This document shows, in pieces, positions 33,112 to 42,584 of a stretch of DNA of 44,901 nucleotides (position 1 is the first letter of the stretch; every line of letters starts with the position of its first letter). The translations under genes and the position numbers were made by a program. This stretch comes from Ruminococcus sp. Its GTDB lineage: Bacteria; Bacillota; Clostridia; Oscillospirales; Ruminococcaceae. The stretch covers positions 1 to 44,901 of the forward strand of contig JAHZHC010000013.1 of assembly GCA_019420505.1 (NCBI GenBank), in the 5' to 3' direction. The notes below the pieces were generated by a model. The model was given only the letters and a program-made list of their open reading frames with translations. It had not been told where the DNA came from and did not search any database.

Positions 33112-36100
33112 TTAAAAATAATAGCTAAAATACCCCAATGTTATATAATTCCAATCGTTCACTTCATTTTGAACTTTTGAATATGTGCCAGGGAATCCTG
33201 CCGCTCCAACAGAACCATCTATTAATGTTTGATATGAAATACCAAATGCTGCACCAAGATAACCATATGTATAGTTACCCAAGCATTCCGGTGTCATTAC
33301 CATTCCGCCATATATAATCTGAGTTCCAGAACCAGGAAAGACTGTACCTATAGTTCTGGTCCACGACTCTGCTCTTTTTATATCCCAAGCTGCATAATGA
33401 TTTACTAACATTCCAAAAGTTCCATAGAGATATGGTTTATATAACGGCATTACATCAGCAAGCTTTTTCATCGCTTTCGCCTCTATAACATATGGTTTTA
33501 ATGCAGAATTCACCTCATAAGTAACATTTCTTAATACAATTTTATTCTTTGATACTGAACCGCTACTACTACCTTTTTTCACACTTGTATTCGGTTTTGT
33601 TGAACAAGCACTTGACCCCATAGAAGCACCCATCCAACCAACAGAAATTAGCACTCCACCAATAGATCCCATAGCAGCAAATCCAATAGTAGCTCCAGCA
33701 AGAACAGCTGTCATAAAAGGCGATTTTCCTGTAGGATCAACGTTATTCACCGGGTTATTATTACAATACGCAAACATATTGTTTCCGAGAACACCTTGTC
33801 CTGTGGAAACAAGTCCGTCCGCATTTATAAATCTTCCTACCTGCGGGTCATAATAACGGCTATTCAGATAATATAGGCCTGTCTCTGAATCAAAATAATA
33901 TCCACGGTAACGTATCGGATTGATATATGCTACGCTGTTTTTATCTGTGATTTCTTTTCCGTTTCCGTCTACTGCCTTGATTACATTACCCCATGAATCA
34001 TATATGTATCTTGCTCTCAGCGTTCCAGAGCCATTATAAAACGCCTCTACATCGCCTCGGCTGTTGCATACTGCATAATACAGATGATCTACTGTTCCGT
34101 CTGCATATCTGATTGCCGACAGATTTCCGAGAGTGTCATACAGATAATATATATCCATATTTCCTCTCTTTTCATACACAAGCTGTCCGCCTACATATTC
34201 ATATGTGCTCTTTACCCCGTTTACGGTTTTGGTTGCTCTCAGTCCGTCTGCGTCATATGTATATGATATGTTGTTATTGCTATTGCTAAGCGATTTAAGC
34301 TCTCTTCCGCCTGTCCAGCTGAGTGTATTGCCCCTGTATGTAAGAGGATTTCCTATTGTATCATAAGTTATTGCTTCGCCGTTATATGATGTCAGCAAAT
34401 CTTTCCAGCCGCTGTCACCATACTGATAATTTTGTGTTTCAATCGGTTCTACACCGCTTAAATCACTTGAGGTTGTATATGGATATATAATTTTGGATGT
34501 AATATTTCCTCCGTTATCATAATTATACACCAAAGTCTGGTTTAAGTAAAGGTTATTTTCTCTTTTTAATTGATTAAGAGAATCATAAGTATATGTTACC
34601 ATATCAGTTCTGTTAGAAATAGAAGGACTGTCTGCTGTTCCTCCCCTTGTTCCCTCCTGAATGGTGACAATATTACCCAATTTATCATAAACATATCTGT
34701 AAGCCATGTTACCGATATATTCGGTATTAAGCTGTGTAGTACGATATTTTGTTTCGTCTGCTGAGTTTCTGCCTGATGAAAGCCAATATAAATAATCTAT
34801 GTTAATTGGTGTTTCAGTATTTATAACTGTAGATTTGAGCCTGTTAAGACTGTCATATGAATAGGTATGATTTCTTGTACTGCTGATATGATATTTGCTT
34901 GGAAGATTATCTTTACCGAATTCATATTTTTGAGTCAGTGTCCTTCCTCCGGCGGAATTGGCAAAACGTGTTACATTGTTATTTAAATCATAACCGTATT
35001 CATTGGAATAAGTAAGCTCTGAATTACCGGTATTATATACATACTGCCTTGCCAGTCTTCCGATTGAATCATATTCATATGAATATTTTAGCTTGTTTAT
35101 TAAGTCAGTATGTGAAACATTTCTTCCTGCTGTCGTGTAACCCCACTTATATGCAGCAATGTTGTTTACAGTTTGCGTTGATACTGAGCCGAAAACATTA
35201 TATGTATATGCTCTGGTATCACCGTTTCCGTAAGTTATACTTTTGAGAGCACCATTATTTGCACCATATTTATTAGTGCTTAAGGTTCTGTTTCCAACCT
35301 TTGTAGCAATAGTTTTTCCAAAGGAATCATAAGTAAATCCATATTGAGTTGAATTATGATTTATCTTAGAAAGTCTTCCGTTAGAATATTCATATGATGT
35401 TGTAGCACCTCCCGATGAAACCGATTTGATTGCGTCATTAGAAGGATTATATGTATATGAAGTAACATTGCCTTTTGCGTCAGTTACCGATTTAAGCGTG
35501 CCTTTTTTAAGATCATAATCATAGGATGTCTTATTATAATTCTGATCATATGCTTCTTTTACATATGCTCCCGATTTAATACCTGTAGCACTGTCATCCT
35601 TAGTATAGGCAACTGAAGTTCTGACAAATATGCTTTCGGCGTTATTGCTGATATTAAGTGCATTTGCCTGACCTTTTCCGTTATACTCATATTTATATTT
35701 AACATTATTCTGACTTTTTGCAACAGTCATATTATGTTTATCATCATATTCATAAGTATAATTATATCCTTTAGCATCAGTGGAAGATATCAAGTCTGAA
35801 TTGCTGTATTTCATACTTGATTTATTTTCCGCATTTTGCGCAACGGATATAACATTGCCGTCAGAATCATATGTAAAACTGGATGTCGGCTCTTGTACAA
35901 GCTGAATTCCGTCAAAATACATACTGTTGGACTGCGCATAATATCGGATACAAACCTTTATTGATACGGGAGTTTTAACAGCTGGCGTATCATCTGAAAG
36001 ATTAAAAGGTATTGCAGTGTACTGCCATGAAGAAACAGTAGTATTAAATTGTGCAGGAGACTTTTCATTAAAAGTTCCGTCACTGTAATAAACTCTGGCA

Positions 36101-39100
36101 ATAAGTTCAAAATTTCTTGAACTGTTCTGGTCATTAGCCGCAACAGAATTTCCTTTTGCCCAACCGCTTAAAACATAGGTTGAATTTTCATTGCCTTTTA
36201 TTTTCACTTCCTGATAGATCTGCTTTTGCTTCAACGGATTTCCTGTGAATTTAAATAAATTAGATCCGAACAAACCGCCTGAAGACTGAACACCATCTGT
36301 AGATTCAGTAGATCCTCCCATAGTCCAGTTATCGGGCGCATTAGACGAATTCACCTGAAAGCTGCTGTTTTCAAGTAGATTATAGCTGTTCACTACACTT
36401 GCATTATCAACCTGCACACCGTCAAAATACGCTTCACCTGTTGCATTTTTTAGCGAAAGATCTGCTCTCAAGTAATTAAAATCATCAGGCAGCTTAACTG
36501 TTGCTGAAATCCTTTGCCAGCCTCCATTTATTGCCGTAGATGTTGAGCCAGTAACAAAATCTGAATAAACCGTACTTGATCCGCTGTCACTGTCAATATA
36601 AAAAGCCACGCAGGCTCCGCCTTTTCCGGAAGCTTGAACATCAACAGTTTTAACATAAGCAGAAAGAGTGTAAGTAGCTCCTGCTTTTATGTAAGGAGAA
36701 GTATAATCCTGATATATTCTTGCACCTGCTCCGCCTGTAGTTTTTGTTACTGAAAATTTATAAGAAGCATTGCCGAAAAGCGAAAAATCCGTTACACGTG
36801 AATGAGTACCTGTAACCGTTCCGCCCCAGTCAGCATATTTCCAGCCGTTTGCATTTGCTTCAAAGCTTGTATTCTGAGCAAAATTAACACACACTTTACC
36901 AAACGAACCTGCATTGGAAATTTTATTTAACTGTTTTATATCGCTGGCAGAACTATTAGCCTCTGCAGAAGTATAAGTATATGCAGTCGAATTAAGATAA
37001 CCGCTTGAAGTTTTGGAATAAGTTGATTTTGTTCTGCCGTAATTATCAAATTGATATACCGTATTTACATCATCATCAGTATTAATAATTCCATCTACTC
37101 CGGAAGTGGTTTTTACCGTTTCGTTATAATTAGTTCTGCTGAATTTAACTGTCTGACCGGTACTGTTGTCATTAAAATTCTTTTCTGTGATCTGTGCAAC
37201 ACGTTTACCGTTTTTAATGGAATTGTAAGAAAATGAAAGACCGCAGCCGTCACTTCCATAAGCCGTTTTCAAAGCATTATCACTATCATAAGTATATGTG
37301 CATTTTGTAGCATCAGGATAAGTTACCGTACCAAGGCTGGGAGAAGACGAAGTATAAGTATATGTGATAGTTCTTCCTGCCGGATCTGTGATTTTTCTTA
37401 AATAATTATATTCACTGTCACTGGTAAGAGTTATGATGTGTCCTGTTCCGTCGGTTACTTTAGTTATAGTCTCATTATCCGATGCATAGGTAATAACCAT
37501 GCTCTGACCGTTATTATCAGAAGTTTTTAAAAGGTTGCCTTTGGAATTAAAAAACATTTTGTTTTCATCATCATCCGAAATAGTATAACCCGATGAAGTT
37601 TTTACTATTTTTAATCCCAACCCATCTTCATCAATACATTCACTGCTTGATTTTTGATAAAAATAGTGATTAGTTCCGTCTCCATCTTCATAAACATATG
37701 GGAATTTATCAATATTAGTTGTGCGAACAGTTTGCTGAATATTCAGCTTCCAGCCCCTGCCGATGTAAGGTTTAACGTCTTTATACAGCTGGTTTGCCAT
37801 ATATCCGTTATATACACGTTCAATAGTTGCCGGCATAATAAGACCGGATGTAGATGTATCTGCATTTGTGAATACAAGGTTTCCGGAATAATCATTAACA
37901 CTTGCCGTTCCCGCAATACCTGCTGAAGCACTTGTATAACTCCAATAGTCTTCTAAGCCTTTATTATTTCGATATACAATTGTTATAATGGGATATCCCG
38001 ATGTCTGAGTGTTATCTTCAGAATAATAATTGGCGTAAATACATGATTCAGCCATATCAGTTTTGCCTTCAGAAGCAGACTTTAGCATAATTCCATAATT
38101 GGCATTTGTACCCTCATACCAGTTCTTTACTGCTTTTGTTATGTTCCAATCCTTTTGTACTCCCTTTGACGCTTCAGATTTTTTCGCAATTATATAATCA
38201 AGCGCATAATTATTTGATAATGCAGGCTGATTGTTCCATGTAACTGAGTTTTTAGCCCAGCTTTCATTGACAATATACGCATTTATAGGTACATCCGGTG
38301 TGGTAGATGCATAATAATACACGCCTATCTGACCCAATGACAATGTTGCGTCAACTATCATATCACTTTTATCTATACTGGGCAAATCAAATTTAATCAA
38401 GCCACGAAGCTTACCTGCTCCTGCAGAATCCTTGCCAACCATAATTCGGGTTTCTATACCGTGGTTTTCATTAGGATTACCAGAAGTAACATATGCAGAA
38501 GTAATATTTTGTCTGCGCTGTTTTGTACTTATCTGAGGGTCAATAACAACAGGAAACTCTCTTTCTTGAGAATTTATCCATTCTGAATCAGCTGTAATAG
38601 TGAAAATATACTTATTACCTTTTTGATTCAGGTCATAAGTTACAGAATCTGAAGAAATCCCTTTGGCATCATACATATACGGTGCAGGAATTTTAAATAT
38701 TACTTCATTTGTTTTCTTATCGCATGCTTCAATTTCATTATCTATCAGCTTTAAAAGAAGATTATTTGCCTTCAGTTCAAATGAATACGAATAGTCTTTT
38801 TGATTATTTTTAACTATTATATTCTCTTTAAGACCGCTGCCGCTGAAAACATATTTCAAATCTGTGTCTTTTAAAATATTTTCGTATCTGACTGTTTGTG
38901 AAGAATTAACGACACTTTCTTCAACAATTGAATTGCATTTCTCTTTTTTCTTAATTTTAACATCAGAAGTTGAATTAATATTTGAATTGTGAATATATTC
39001 CCACGAGAGTTTATACTTATCTTTTTTTATTGTAACAAGCTTTCCCGAATTTAATTTTTTTGCAAATTTAACCTGAAAATCTCCGTTATCCGAAATGTAT

Positions 39101-39438
39101 CCGTTAACATCAGATTTTTCAGAAGCATTTTCGTACTGTAATGTGGTATCAATATCTACATATTCCTCATTGTTTTTAAAATGAACCGGTTCCGAATAAA
39201 CAACTGCTTTTATACTTTTATCACTCATTAGGAAACGTTTTTCATTGTCAGTTCTGTATTCCGTAAGCTCTTCAACAGGATATGGTTCAGTTTCCTCATC
39301 AGCCATTGATACAGTTTCTTTCAGTTTTGTATTGATTTCTGATTCATTATAATCTGCAAATACTGATACAGCAGAATCAGTAATCAATAACGACATCGCA
39401 ATTAATGCGCTTAAAATTTTTCTCTTGATTTGTTTCAT
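33112..39438 (-). CDS. WapA-like secreted RHS/YD-repeat polymorphic toxin
   Basis: A 2108-residue exported protein. It has a Sec signal peptide (MKQIKRKILSALIAMSLLIT, cleavage near SVFA), a DNRLRE-like domain at about 300-490 (NHGIETRIMVGK, GLIKFDLPS, SVTWNNQP), two carbohydrate-binding-like beta domains in the middle (NTSFEANANGWKYADWGG and NLLENSSFQVNSSNAPDNW), many YD repeats and the conserved core RYYDPQVGRFINADGLVSTG...NNVDPTGKS near residue 1905. The last 200 residues are linker and toxin. The toxin end contains AAWDIKRAESW and PECLGNYTYGYLGAAFG, resembling polymorphic toxin type 44 (Ntox44) from memory. The RHS shell should encapsulate the toxin until delivery; contact-dependent killing is the expected role. 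It is the only copy in the locus with signal, promoter and complete core. Confidence 0.92.
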   Translation of the reverse strand: MKQIKRKILSALIAMSLLITDSAVSVFADYNESEINTKLKETVSMADEETEPYPVEELTEYRTDNEKRFLMSDKSIKAVVYSEPVHFKNNEEYVDIDTTLQYENASEKSDVNGYISDNGDFQVKFAKKLNSGKLVTIKKDKYKLSWEYIHNSNINSTSDVKIKKKEKCNSIVEESVVNSSQTVRYENILKDTDLKYVFSGSGLKENIIVKNNQKDYSYSFELKANNLLLKLIDNEIEACDKKTNEVIFKIPAPYMYDAKGISSDSVTYDLNQKGNKYIFTITADSEWINSQEREFPVVIDPQISTKQRRQNITSAYVTSGNPNENHGIETRIMVGKDSAGAGKLRGLIKFDLPSIDKSDMIVDATLSLGQIGVYYYASTTPDVPINAYIVNESWAKNSVTWNNQPALSNNYALDYIIAKKSEASKGVQKDWNITKAVKNWYEGTNANYGIMLKSASEGKTDMAESCIYANYYSEDNTQTSGYPIITIVYRNNKGLEDYWSYTSASAGIAGTASVNDYSGNLVFTNADTSTSGLIMPATIERVYNGYMANQLYKDVKPYIGRGWKLNIQQTVRTTNIDKFPYVYEDGDGTNHYFYQKSSSECIDEDGLGLKIVKTSSGYTISDDDENKMFFNSKGNLLKTSDNNGQSMVITYASDNETITKVTDGTGHIITLTSDSEYNYLRKITDPAGRTITYTYTSSSPSLGTVTYPDATKCTYTYDSDNALKTAYGSDGCGLSFSYNSIKNGKRVAQITEKNFNDNSTGQTVKFSRTNYNETVKTTSGVDGIINTDDDVNTVYQFDNYGRTKSTYSKTSSGYLNSTAYTYTSAEANSSASDIKQLNKISNAGSFGKVCVNFAQNTSFEANANGWKYADWGGTVTGTHSRVTDFSLFGNASYKFSVTKTTGGAGARIYQDYTSPYIKAGATYTLSAYVKTVDVQASGKGGACVAFYIDSDSGSSTVYSDFVTGSTSTAINGGWQRISATVKLPDDFNYLRADLSLKNATGEAYFDGVQVDNASVVNSYNLLENSSFQVNSSNAPDNWTMGGSTESTDGVQSSGGLFGSNLFKFTGNPLKQKQIYQEVKIKGNENSTYVLSGWAKGNSVAANDQNSSRNFELIARVYYSDGTFNEKSPAQFNTTVSSWQYTAIPFNLSDDTPAVKTPVSIKVCIRYYAQSNSMYFDGIQLVQEPTSSFTYDSDGNVISVAQNAENKSSMKYSNSDLISSTDAKGYNYTYEYDDKHNMTVAKSQNNVKYKYEYNGKGQANALNISNNAESIFVRTSVAYTKDDSATGIKSGAYVKEAYDQNYNKTSYDYDLKKGTLKSVTDAKGNVTSYTYNPSNDAIKSVSSGGATTSYEYSNGRLSKINHNSTQYGFTYDSFGKTIATKVGNRTLSTNKYGANNGALKSITYGNGDTRAYTYNVFGSVSTQTVNNIAAYKWGYTTAGRNVSHTDLINKLKYSYEYDSIGRLARQYVYNTGNSELTYSNEYGYDLNNNVTRFANSAGGRTLTQKYEFGKDNLPSKYHISSTRNHTYSYDSLNRLKSTVINTETPINIDYLYWLSSGRNSADETKYRTTQLNTEYIGNMAYRYVYDKLGNIVTIQEGTRGGTADSPSISNRTDMVTYTYDSLNQLKRENNLYLNQTLVYNYDNGGNITSKIIYPYTTSSDLSGVEPIETQNYQYGDSGWKDLLTSYNGEAITYDTIGNPLTYRGNTLSWTGGRELKSLSNSNNNISYTYDADGLRATKTVNGVKSTYEYVGGQLVYEKRGNMDIYYLYDTLGNLSAIRYADGTVDHLYYAVCNSRGDVEAFYNGSGTLRARYIYDSWGNVIKAVDGNGKEITDKNSVAYINPIRYRGYYFDSETGLYYLNSRYYDPQVGRFINADGLVSTGQGVLGNNMFAYCNNNPVNNVDPTGKSPFMTAVLAGATIGFAAMGSIGGVLISVGWMGASMGSSACSTKPNTSVKKGSSSGSVSKNKIVLRNVTYEVNSALKPYVIEAKAMKKLADVMPLYKPYLYGTFGMLVNHYAAWDIKRAESWTRTIGTVFPGSGTQIIYGGMVMTPECLGNYTYGYLGAAFGISYQTLIDGSVGAAGFPGTYSKVQNEVNDWNYITLGYFSYYF
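33601..33835. repeat. Full-length-gene copy of the core-end/linker repeat (partner 26624-26854)
   Basis: Shared with tip B. Here the reading frame is continuous. Confidence 0.8.
33728..34237. repeat. Copy 2 of the 510-bp RHS-core repeat (partner 28692-29201)
   Basis: Identical by eye to the tip A core; the likely site for tip replacement by homologous recombination. Confidence 0.9.
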
Positions 39439-39481
39439 TTTTTTATTCCCCCTATTTTTTACTATTTAATTTTAGGTTTTT

Positions 39482-39510
39482 AATATATTGGAATCACCTT
39501 AACCTTTCAA
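39482..39510 (-). promoter_or_regulatory. Promoter of the RHS toxin locus
   Basis: TTGAAA (39505-39510) and TATATT (39482-39487) with a 17-base spacer on the minus strand, about 45 bases before the start. AGGGGG precedes the ATG. It is the only clear promoter I found for the array. Confidence 0.6.
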
Positions 39511-39677
39511 AACATTACCCCCCTTAAATAATTAAATCCATTTGATTATTCATTTGTGCAAAAAATAAATTATTATGTCGAAATTCGTATGAATAAACAA
39601 AAATTATTATAATTTTTTGTCTATATTGATTATATAAAAGTTCAATTAATTTCCTATTATTATGACAAAATAAAATT

Positions 39678-39718
39678 AAAAGGCTTGACACCTGTTCAAC
39701 ACAGATCTCAAGCCTTTT
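39678..39718. terminator. Bidirectional hairpin terminator
   Basis: AAAAGGCTTGA and TCAAGCCTTTT form an 11-bp stem with a 19-base loop, flanked by A- and T-rich ends. It isolates the RHS promoter from the tRNA side. Confidence 0.7.
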
Positions 39719-39845
39719 ATATTGTTAAATATTTAATTTATAAAAATTTCATTTCAAGCTTTATCTACATTACATTTATCCGAAATTTCATTTGATTTTA
39801 AATGCAATATACTAATTTATAAATATTTTACTATATACAAAATAC

Positions 39846-39888
39846 AAAAAACCGATCCTACGATAAATAACGTAAAATCGGTTTTTTA
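39846..39888. terminator. Terminator after tRNA-Lys
   Basis: AAAACCGAT and ATCGGTTTT with an inner CGTA pairing, followed by TTTTTT in either direction; it lies 3 bases after the tRNA CCA end on the minus strand. Confidence 0.8.
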
Positions 39889-39890
39889 AA

Positions 39891-39966
39891 TGGTGAGCTA
39901 TCGGGGATTCGAACCCCGGACCCTTTGATTAAAAGTCAAATGCTCTGCCAACTGAGCTAATAACTC
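39891..39966 (-). tRNA. tRNA-Lys (anticodon UUU)
   Basis: A 76-base cloverleaf: acceptor GAGTTAT pairs with ATAGCTC (one G-U), D-arm TAGCTCAGTTGG, anticodon loop CTTTTAA giving UUU, T-arm CCGGGGTTCGAATCCCCG and an encoded CCA end. Confidence 0.97.
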
Positions 39967-39990
39967 ACGCTGTCTCACAACGACTTAATT

Positions 39991-40019
39991 ATTATATCAA
40001 AGATACATTTATTTGTCAA
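39991..40019 (-). promoter_or_regulatory. Consensus promoter of tRNA-Lys
   Basis: TTGACA (40014-40019) and TATAAT (39991-39996) exactly 17 bases apart: a perfect sigma-A consensus, as expected for a stable RNA gene. Confidence 0.9.
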
Positions 40020-40179
40020 GGGTGTTTTTAAAATTTTCTTTTTATAACAATAAAATATTGAAAACTCATATATTATTCTACAAATTGAACAAAAAAATAA
40101 TAACGAAAACCAAAAAGCCAAAGAAAAACATATAACCTACAATTTATCCCACATTTTTATAAGGCGGACTACAAAGAAA

Positions 40180-40815
40180 TTATACTTTAGAAATCAAACC
40201 TTTATCCATTTCATGAACCGTATCACAAAGGACAGAAATATCCTCAGCTGAATGGGAACATATAAGAATAGTTTTGCCCTGCTCCTTATAACTAAGAAGA
40301 TATTCACGCATATCTTTAACACCGTCCTTGTCCAGTCCGTTAAACGGTTCGTCAAGTACAAGTATTTTAGGATTTTCCATAATCGCCTGCGCAAGTCCTA
40401 ATCTCTGCCTCATTCCAAGAGAATATTTTTTAACATGACGCTTTAACTCCGGGTCAAGTCCTACCTGCTCCATGCTTCGCTTTATTTCTTTTTTACCGAT
40501 TTTATTATTAAGCCCTGCCAGAAGTTTTAAATTTTTATAGCCTGAATAATAAGGAATAAAACCTGGAGTTTCAATAATGATTCCCATATCTTTCGGAAAA
40601 TCAACATCTTTACCGACATATTTGCCGTCCACCATTATTTTTCCGCTTGTCGTTTTTATAAATCCGCATATACATTTCATAAGCATGGTTTTACCGGAAC
40701 CGTTTCTGCCGATAAGTCCGTGTATCTTTCCTTCCTCAAAACCTACGGTAATGTTCTTTAAAATATGTGTTTTTCCAAGAGTAAGACTTACATCTTTTAC
40801 ATCTATTATATTCAT
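40180..40815 (-). CDS. ABC transporter ATP-binding protein
   Basis: A 211-residue ATPase with Walker A GLIGRNGSGKT, signature YSLGMRQRLGLAQAIM, Walker B ILVLDEPFNGLD and H-loop ICSHSAEDI. It is short, as in ATPases that pair with separate ABC-2-type membrane subunits, such as bacteriocin-immunity or export systems. GGAGG lies before the ATG and overlaps the upstream stop. It is the last gene of the five-gene operon. Confidence 0.93.
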   Translation of the reverse strand: MNIIDVKDVSLTLGKTHILKNITVGFEEGKIHGLIGRNGSGKTMLMKCICGFIKTTSGKIMVDGKYVGKDVDFPKDMGIIIETPGFIPYYSGYKNLKLLAGLNNKIGKKEIKRSMEQVGLDPELKRHVKKYSLGMRQRLGLAQAIMENPKILVLDEPFNGLDKDGVKDMREYLLSYKEQGKTILICSHSAEDISVLCDTVHEMDKGLISKV

Positions 40816-40826
40816 ATATTATCCTC

Positions 40827-41699
40827 CTAACTGGCTATTTCCGAAACGTTATCATAGTTAAATCTATAAATTGATATGACGCAGAAAATCAACAGAACTG
40901 CAATAAATATTGTCAGATATGCCACTGAAAATCCCATTGACATTACAGGTTCTTTAAAATATTTTGTATAATGCAGCCATATAATCGAATTCCCCATTGG
41001 CATTGTCCACATAAGACCTGTTTTAATGGAACAAAAAGCTGTTCCCAAAGATATAATAGCTCCGCAAAACACAAAACCCGCAGTTTTTCGTTTCATAAGC
41101 GAAAAAGCAAGCAATAAAAGACCAATTATCATTAAATATGCAAAAACAAGCAGATAGCTTTGTACCGCAGCTTTGAAAACTGAGATCTGATTATAAAGGT
41201 TTTCCGGAAGAAGCTGAACTCCGAAATTCCCACGCTTATCCGGAAACATTTTTACAAATCCTGTTGCAACGTTACTCCATCCGTTATACCAAAAACCTTT
41301 AGACAACATTGGAATTACCGCACCAAAAAATATTACAGCTAAATATGTAACTGCCATAAATATTAGCTTTAAAATCTGCCCCAAAAGCCAGTTAAATCTG
41401 CCTACCCTGATTATATAAAATACAGTATTTGTATCAATTTTAGGATAGTCTGCTATAAGTGTAAGAAAGACTAACGGAATAATAAGCAATATTGCCCAAG
41501 AATTTGATATTGCTATAAACGGTTCTAAAATATTCAAGGGTTCATTCATAAGCTCTGCGTTCAACAGCAAAGGTTCAATTGCAAAACTGTAAATAAAAAT
41601 TAATAGAACAGCAAGTATTATCATTCTGGCATCACATATCCATTTTATATACTCTGTTTTAGCACACGAAAAGCATTTTTTAATACTAAAATTATTCAC
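40827..41699 (-). CDS. ABC transporter permease, second membrane subunit
   Basis: A 290-residue protein with about six membrane segments, starting at a GTG with AAGGGG 7 bases upstream that overlaps the end of the preceding permease. No soluble domain is visible. Layout and neighbours fit an ABC-2-type membrane subunit working with the adjacent ATPase and the related permease. The substrate is unknown. Confidence 0.75.
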   Translation of the reverse strand: MNNFSIKKCFSCAKTEYIKWICDARMIILAVLLIFIYSFAIEPLLLNAELMNEPLNILEPFIAISNSWAILLIIPLVFLTLIADYPKIDTNTVFYIIRVGRFNWLLGQILKLIFMAVTYLAVIFFGAVIPMLSKGFWYNGWSNVATGFVKMFPDKRGNFGVQLLPENLYNQISVFKAAVQSYLLVFAYLMIIGLLLLAFSLMKRKTAGFVFCGAIISLGTAFCSIKTGLMWTMPMGNSIIWLHYTKYFKEPVMSMGFSVAYLTIFIAVLLIFCVISIYRFNYDNVSEIAS

Positions 41700-41700
41700 A

Positions 41701-42561
41701 CTAACACCCCTTATCCCTTCGTTTATTCATAATAAGAATAAAACTTATTAATATCACAAACAAATAAATAACATTAAGCAATATAGTTTTCTTCGCAGCT
41801 AAATCAAATTCATAACTATAACATAGAGTTGCAAGTGCATTAGGATAAAAAGGAGAAAGCTTTTCATAAATTTCAAAGTCCCCTGCTTCTACACTTTTTG
41901 ATATGAATTTTTCAAGAGCCGTGTTCCAAATATAAGTTAACAAAAATGGAATACAGGTAATGAGATAAGGATTTTTGCAGAATGAACTTAACAGGAATGC
42001 TGGAAGAGTACTGACTGCTCCATAAGCAAAAGCAGAAATCAAAGTTTTTAAAACTGAAATATATATTCCCTCCGGCAAAAGCCCTTCTAATTCTTCTGGT
42101 GACAGATTATACGATGACAAGTTCGGGAAAAGAATTATAGATATTATTCCGAAAATTGAAATCCCAATCAATACAGCAAGACCTCCGCTGATAAAAGAAG
42201 CAAAAAACTTAGACAAATAATATTTATACTTTCCTATACGTATTATTGTAAAACGCATAAGTCCGTTATTTCTTTCCGCACAAAAAGATACCATAAACGG
42301 AAAAGCCACAATAATAGGCAAAAACATAGTTATGTAACCCGACATTGCCTTTTTGAAAATAAAAATTGAAGCAAAATCACTATTATTATGTATTATCTCT
42401 TTATCAAGCGTAAATAGAGATTCAAATACTGAATAGGTCTTATTTGTTGCACCATCAATATATGCATAAGCTGTAAAACACAAAAGACAAGTAATAAAAA
42501 CAGCACCAATAAAACCTGAATTTACTACAGTTTTATTCAAATCACATCTTAAGGAATTCAC
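41701..42561 (-). CDS. ABC transporter permease, first membrane subunit
   Basis: A 286-residue protein with six predicted membrane segments and a charged C-terminus (NKRRDKGC). The GTG start has GGAGG 7 bases upstream. It precedes the second permease by one base. Similar size and layout suggest a heterodimeric channel. The family is inferred from topology and operon context rather than a strong motif. Confidence 0.75.
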   Translation of the reverse strand: MNSLRCDLNKTVVNSGFIGAVFITCLLCFTAYAYIDGATNKTYSVFESLFTLDKEIIHNNSDFASIFIFKKAMSGYITMFLPIIVAFPFMVSFCAERNNGLMRFTIIRIGKYKYYLSKFFASFISGGLAVLIGISIFGIISIILFPNLSSYNLSPEELEGLLPEGIYISVLKTLISAFAYGAVSTLPAFLLSSFCKNPYLITCIPFLLTYIWNTALEKFISKSVEAGDFEIYEKLSPFYPNALATLCYSYEFDLAAKKTILLNVIYLFVILISFILIMNKRRDKGC

Positions 42562-42584
42562 TTTATAACCTCCGCCCTTTCAAA

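Noticed and set aside
35958..36143. Small frames inside the long RHS gene on either strand
   Set aside because: Shadows within a continuous 2108-codon frame with consistent YD-repeat content.
39678..40019. tRNA-Lys next to the RHS locus as an integration site
   Set aside because: I found no integrase and no repeat of the tRNA 3' end within the window; a terminator and promoter cleanly separate the two.
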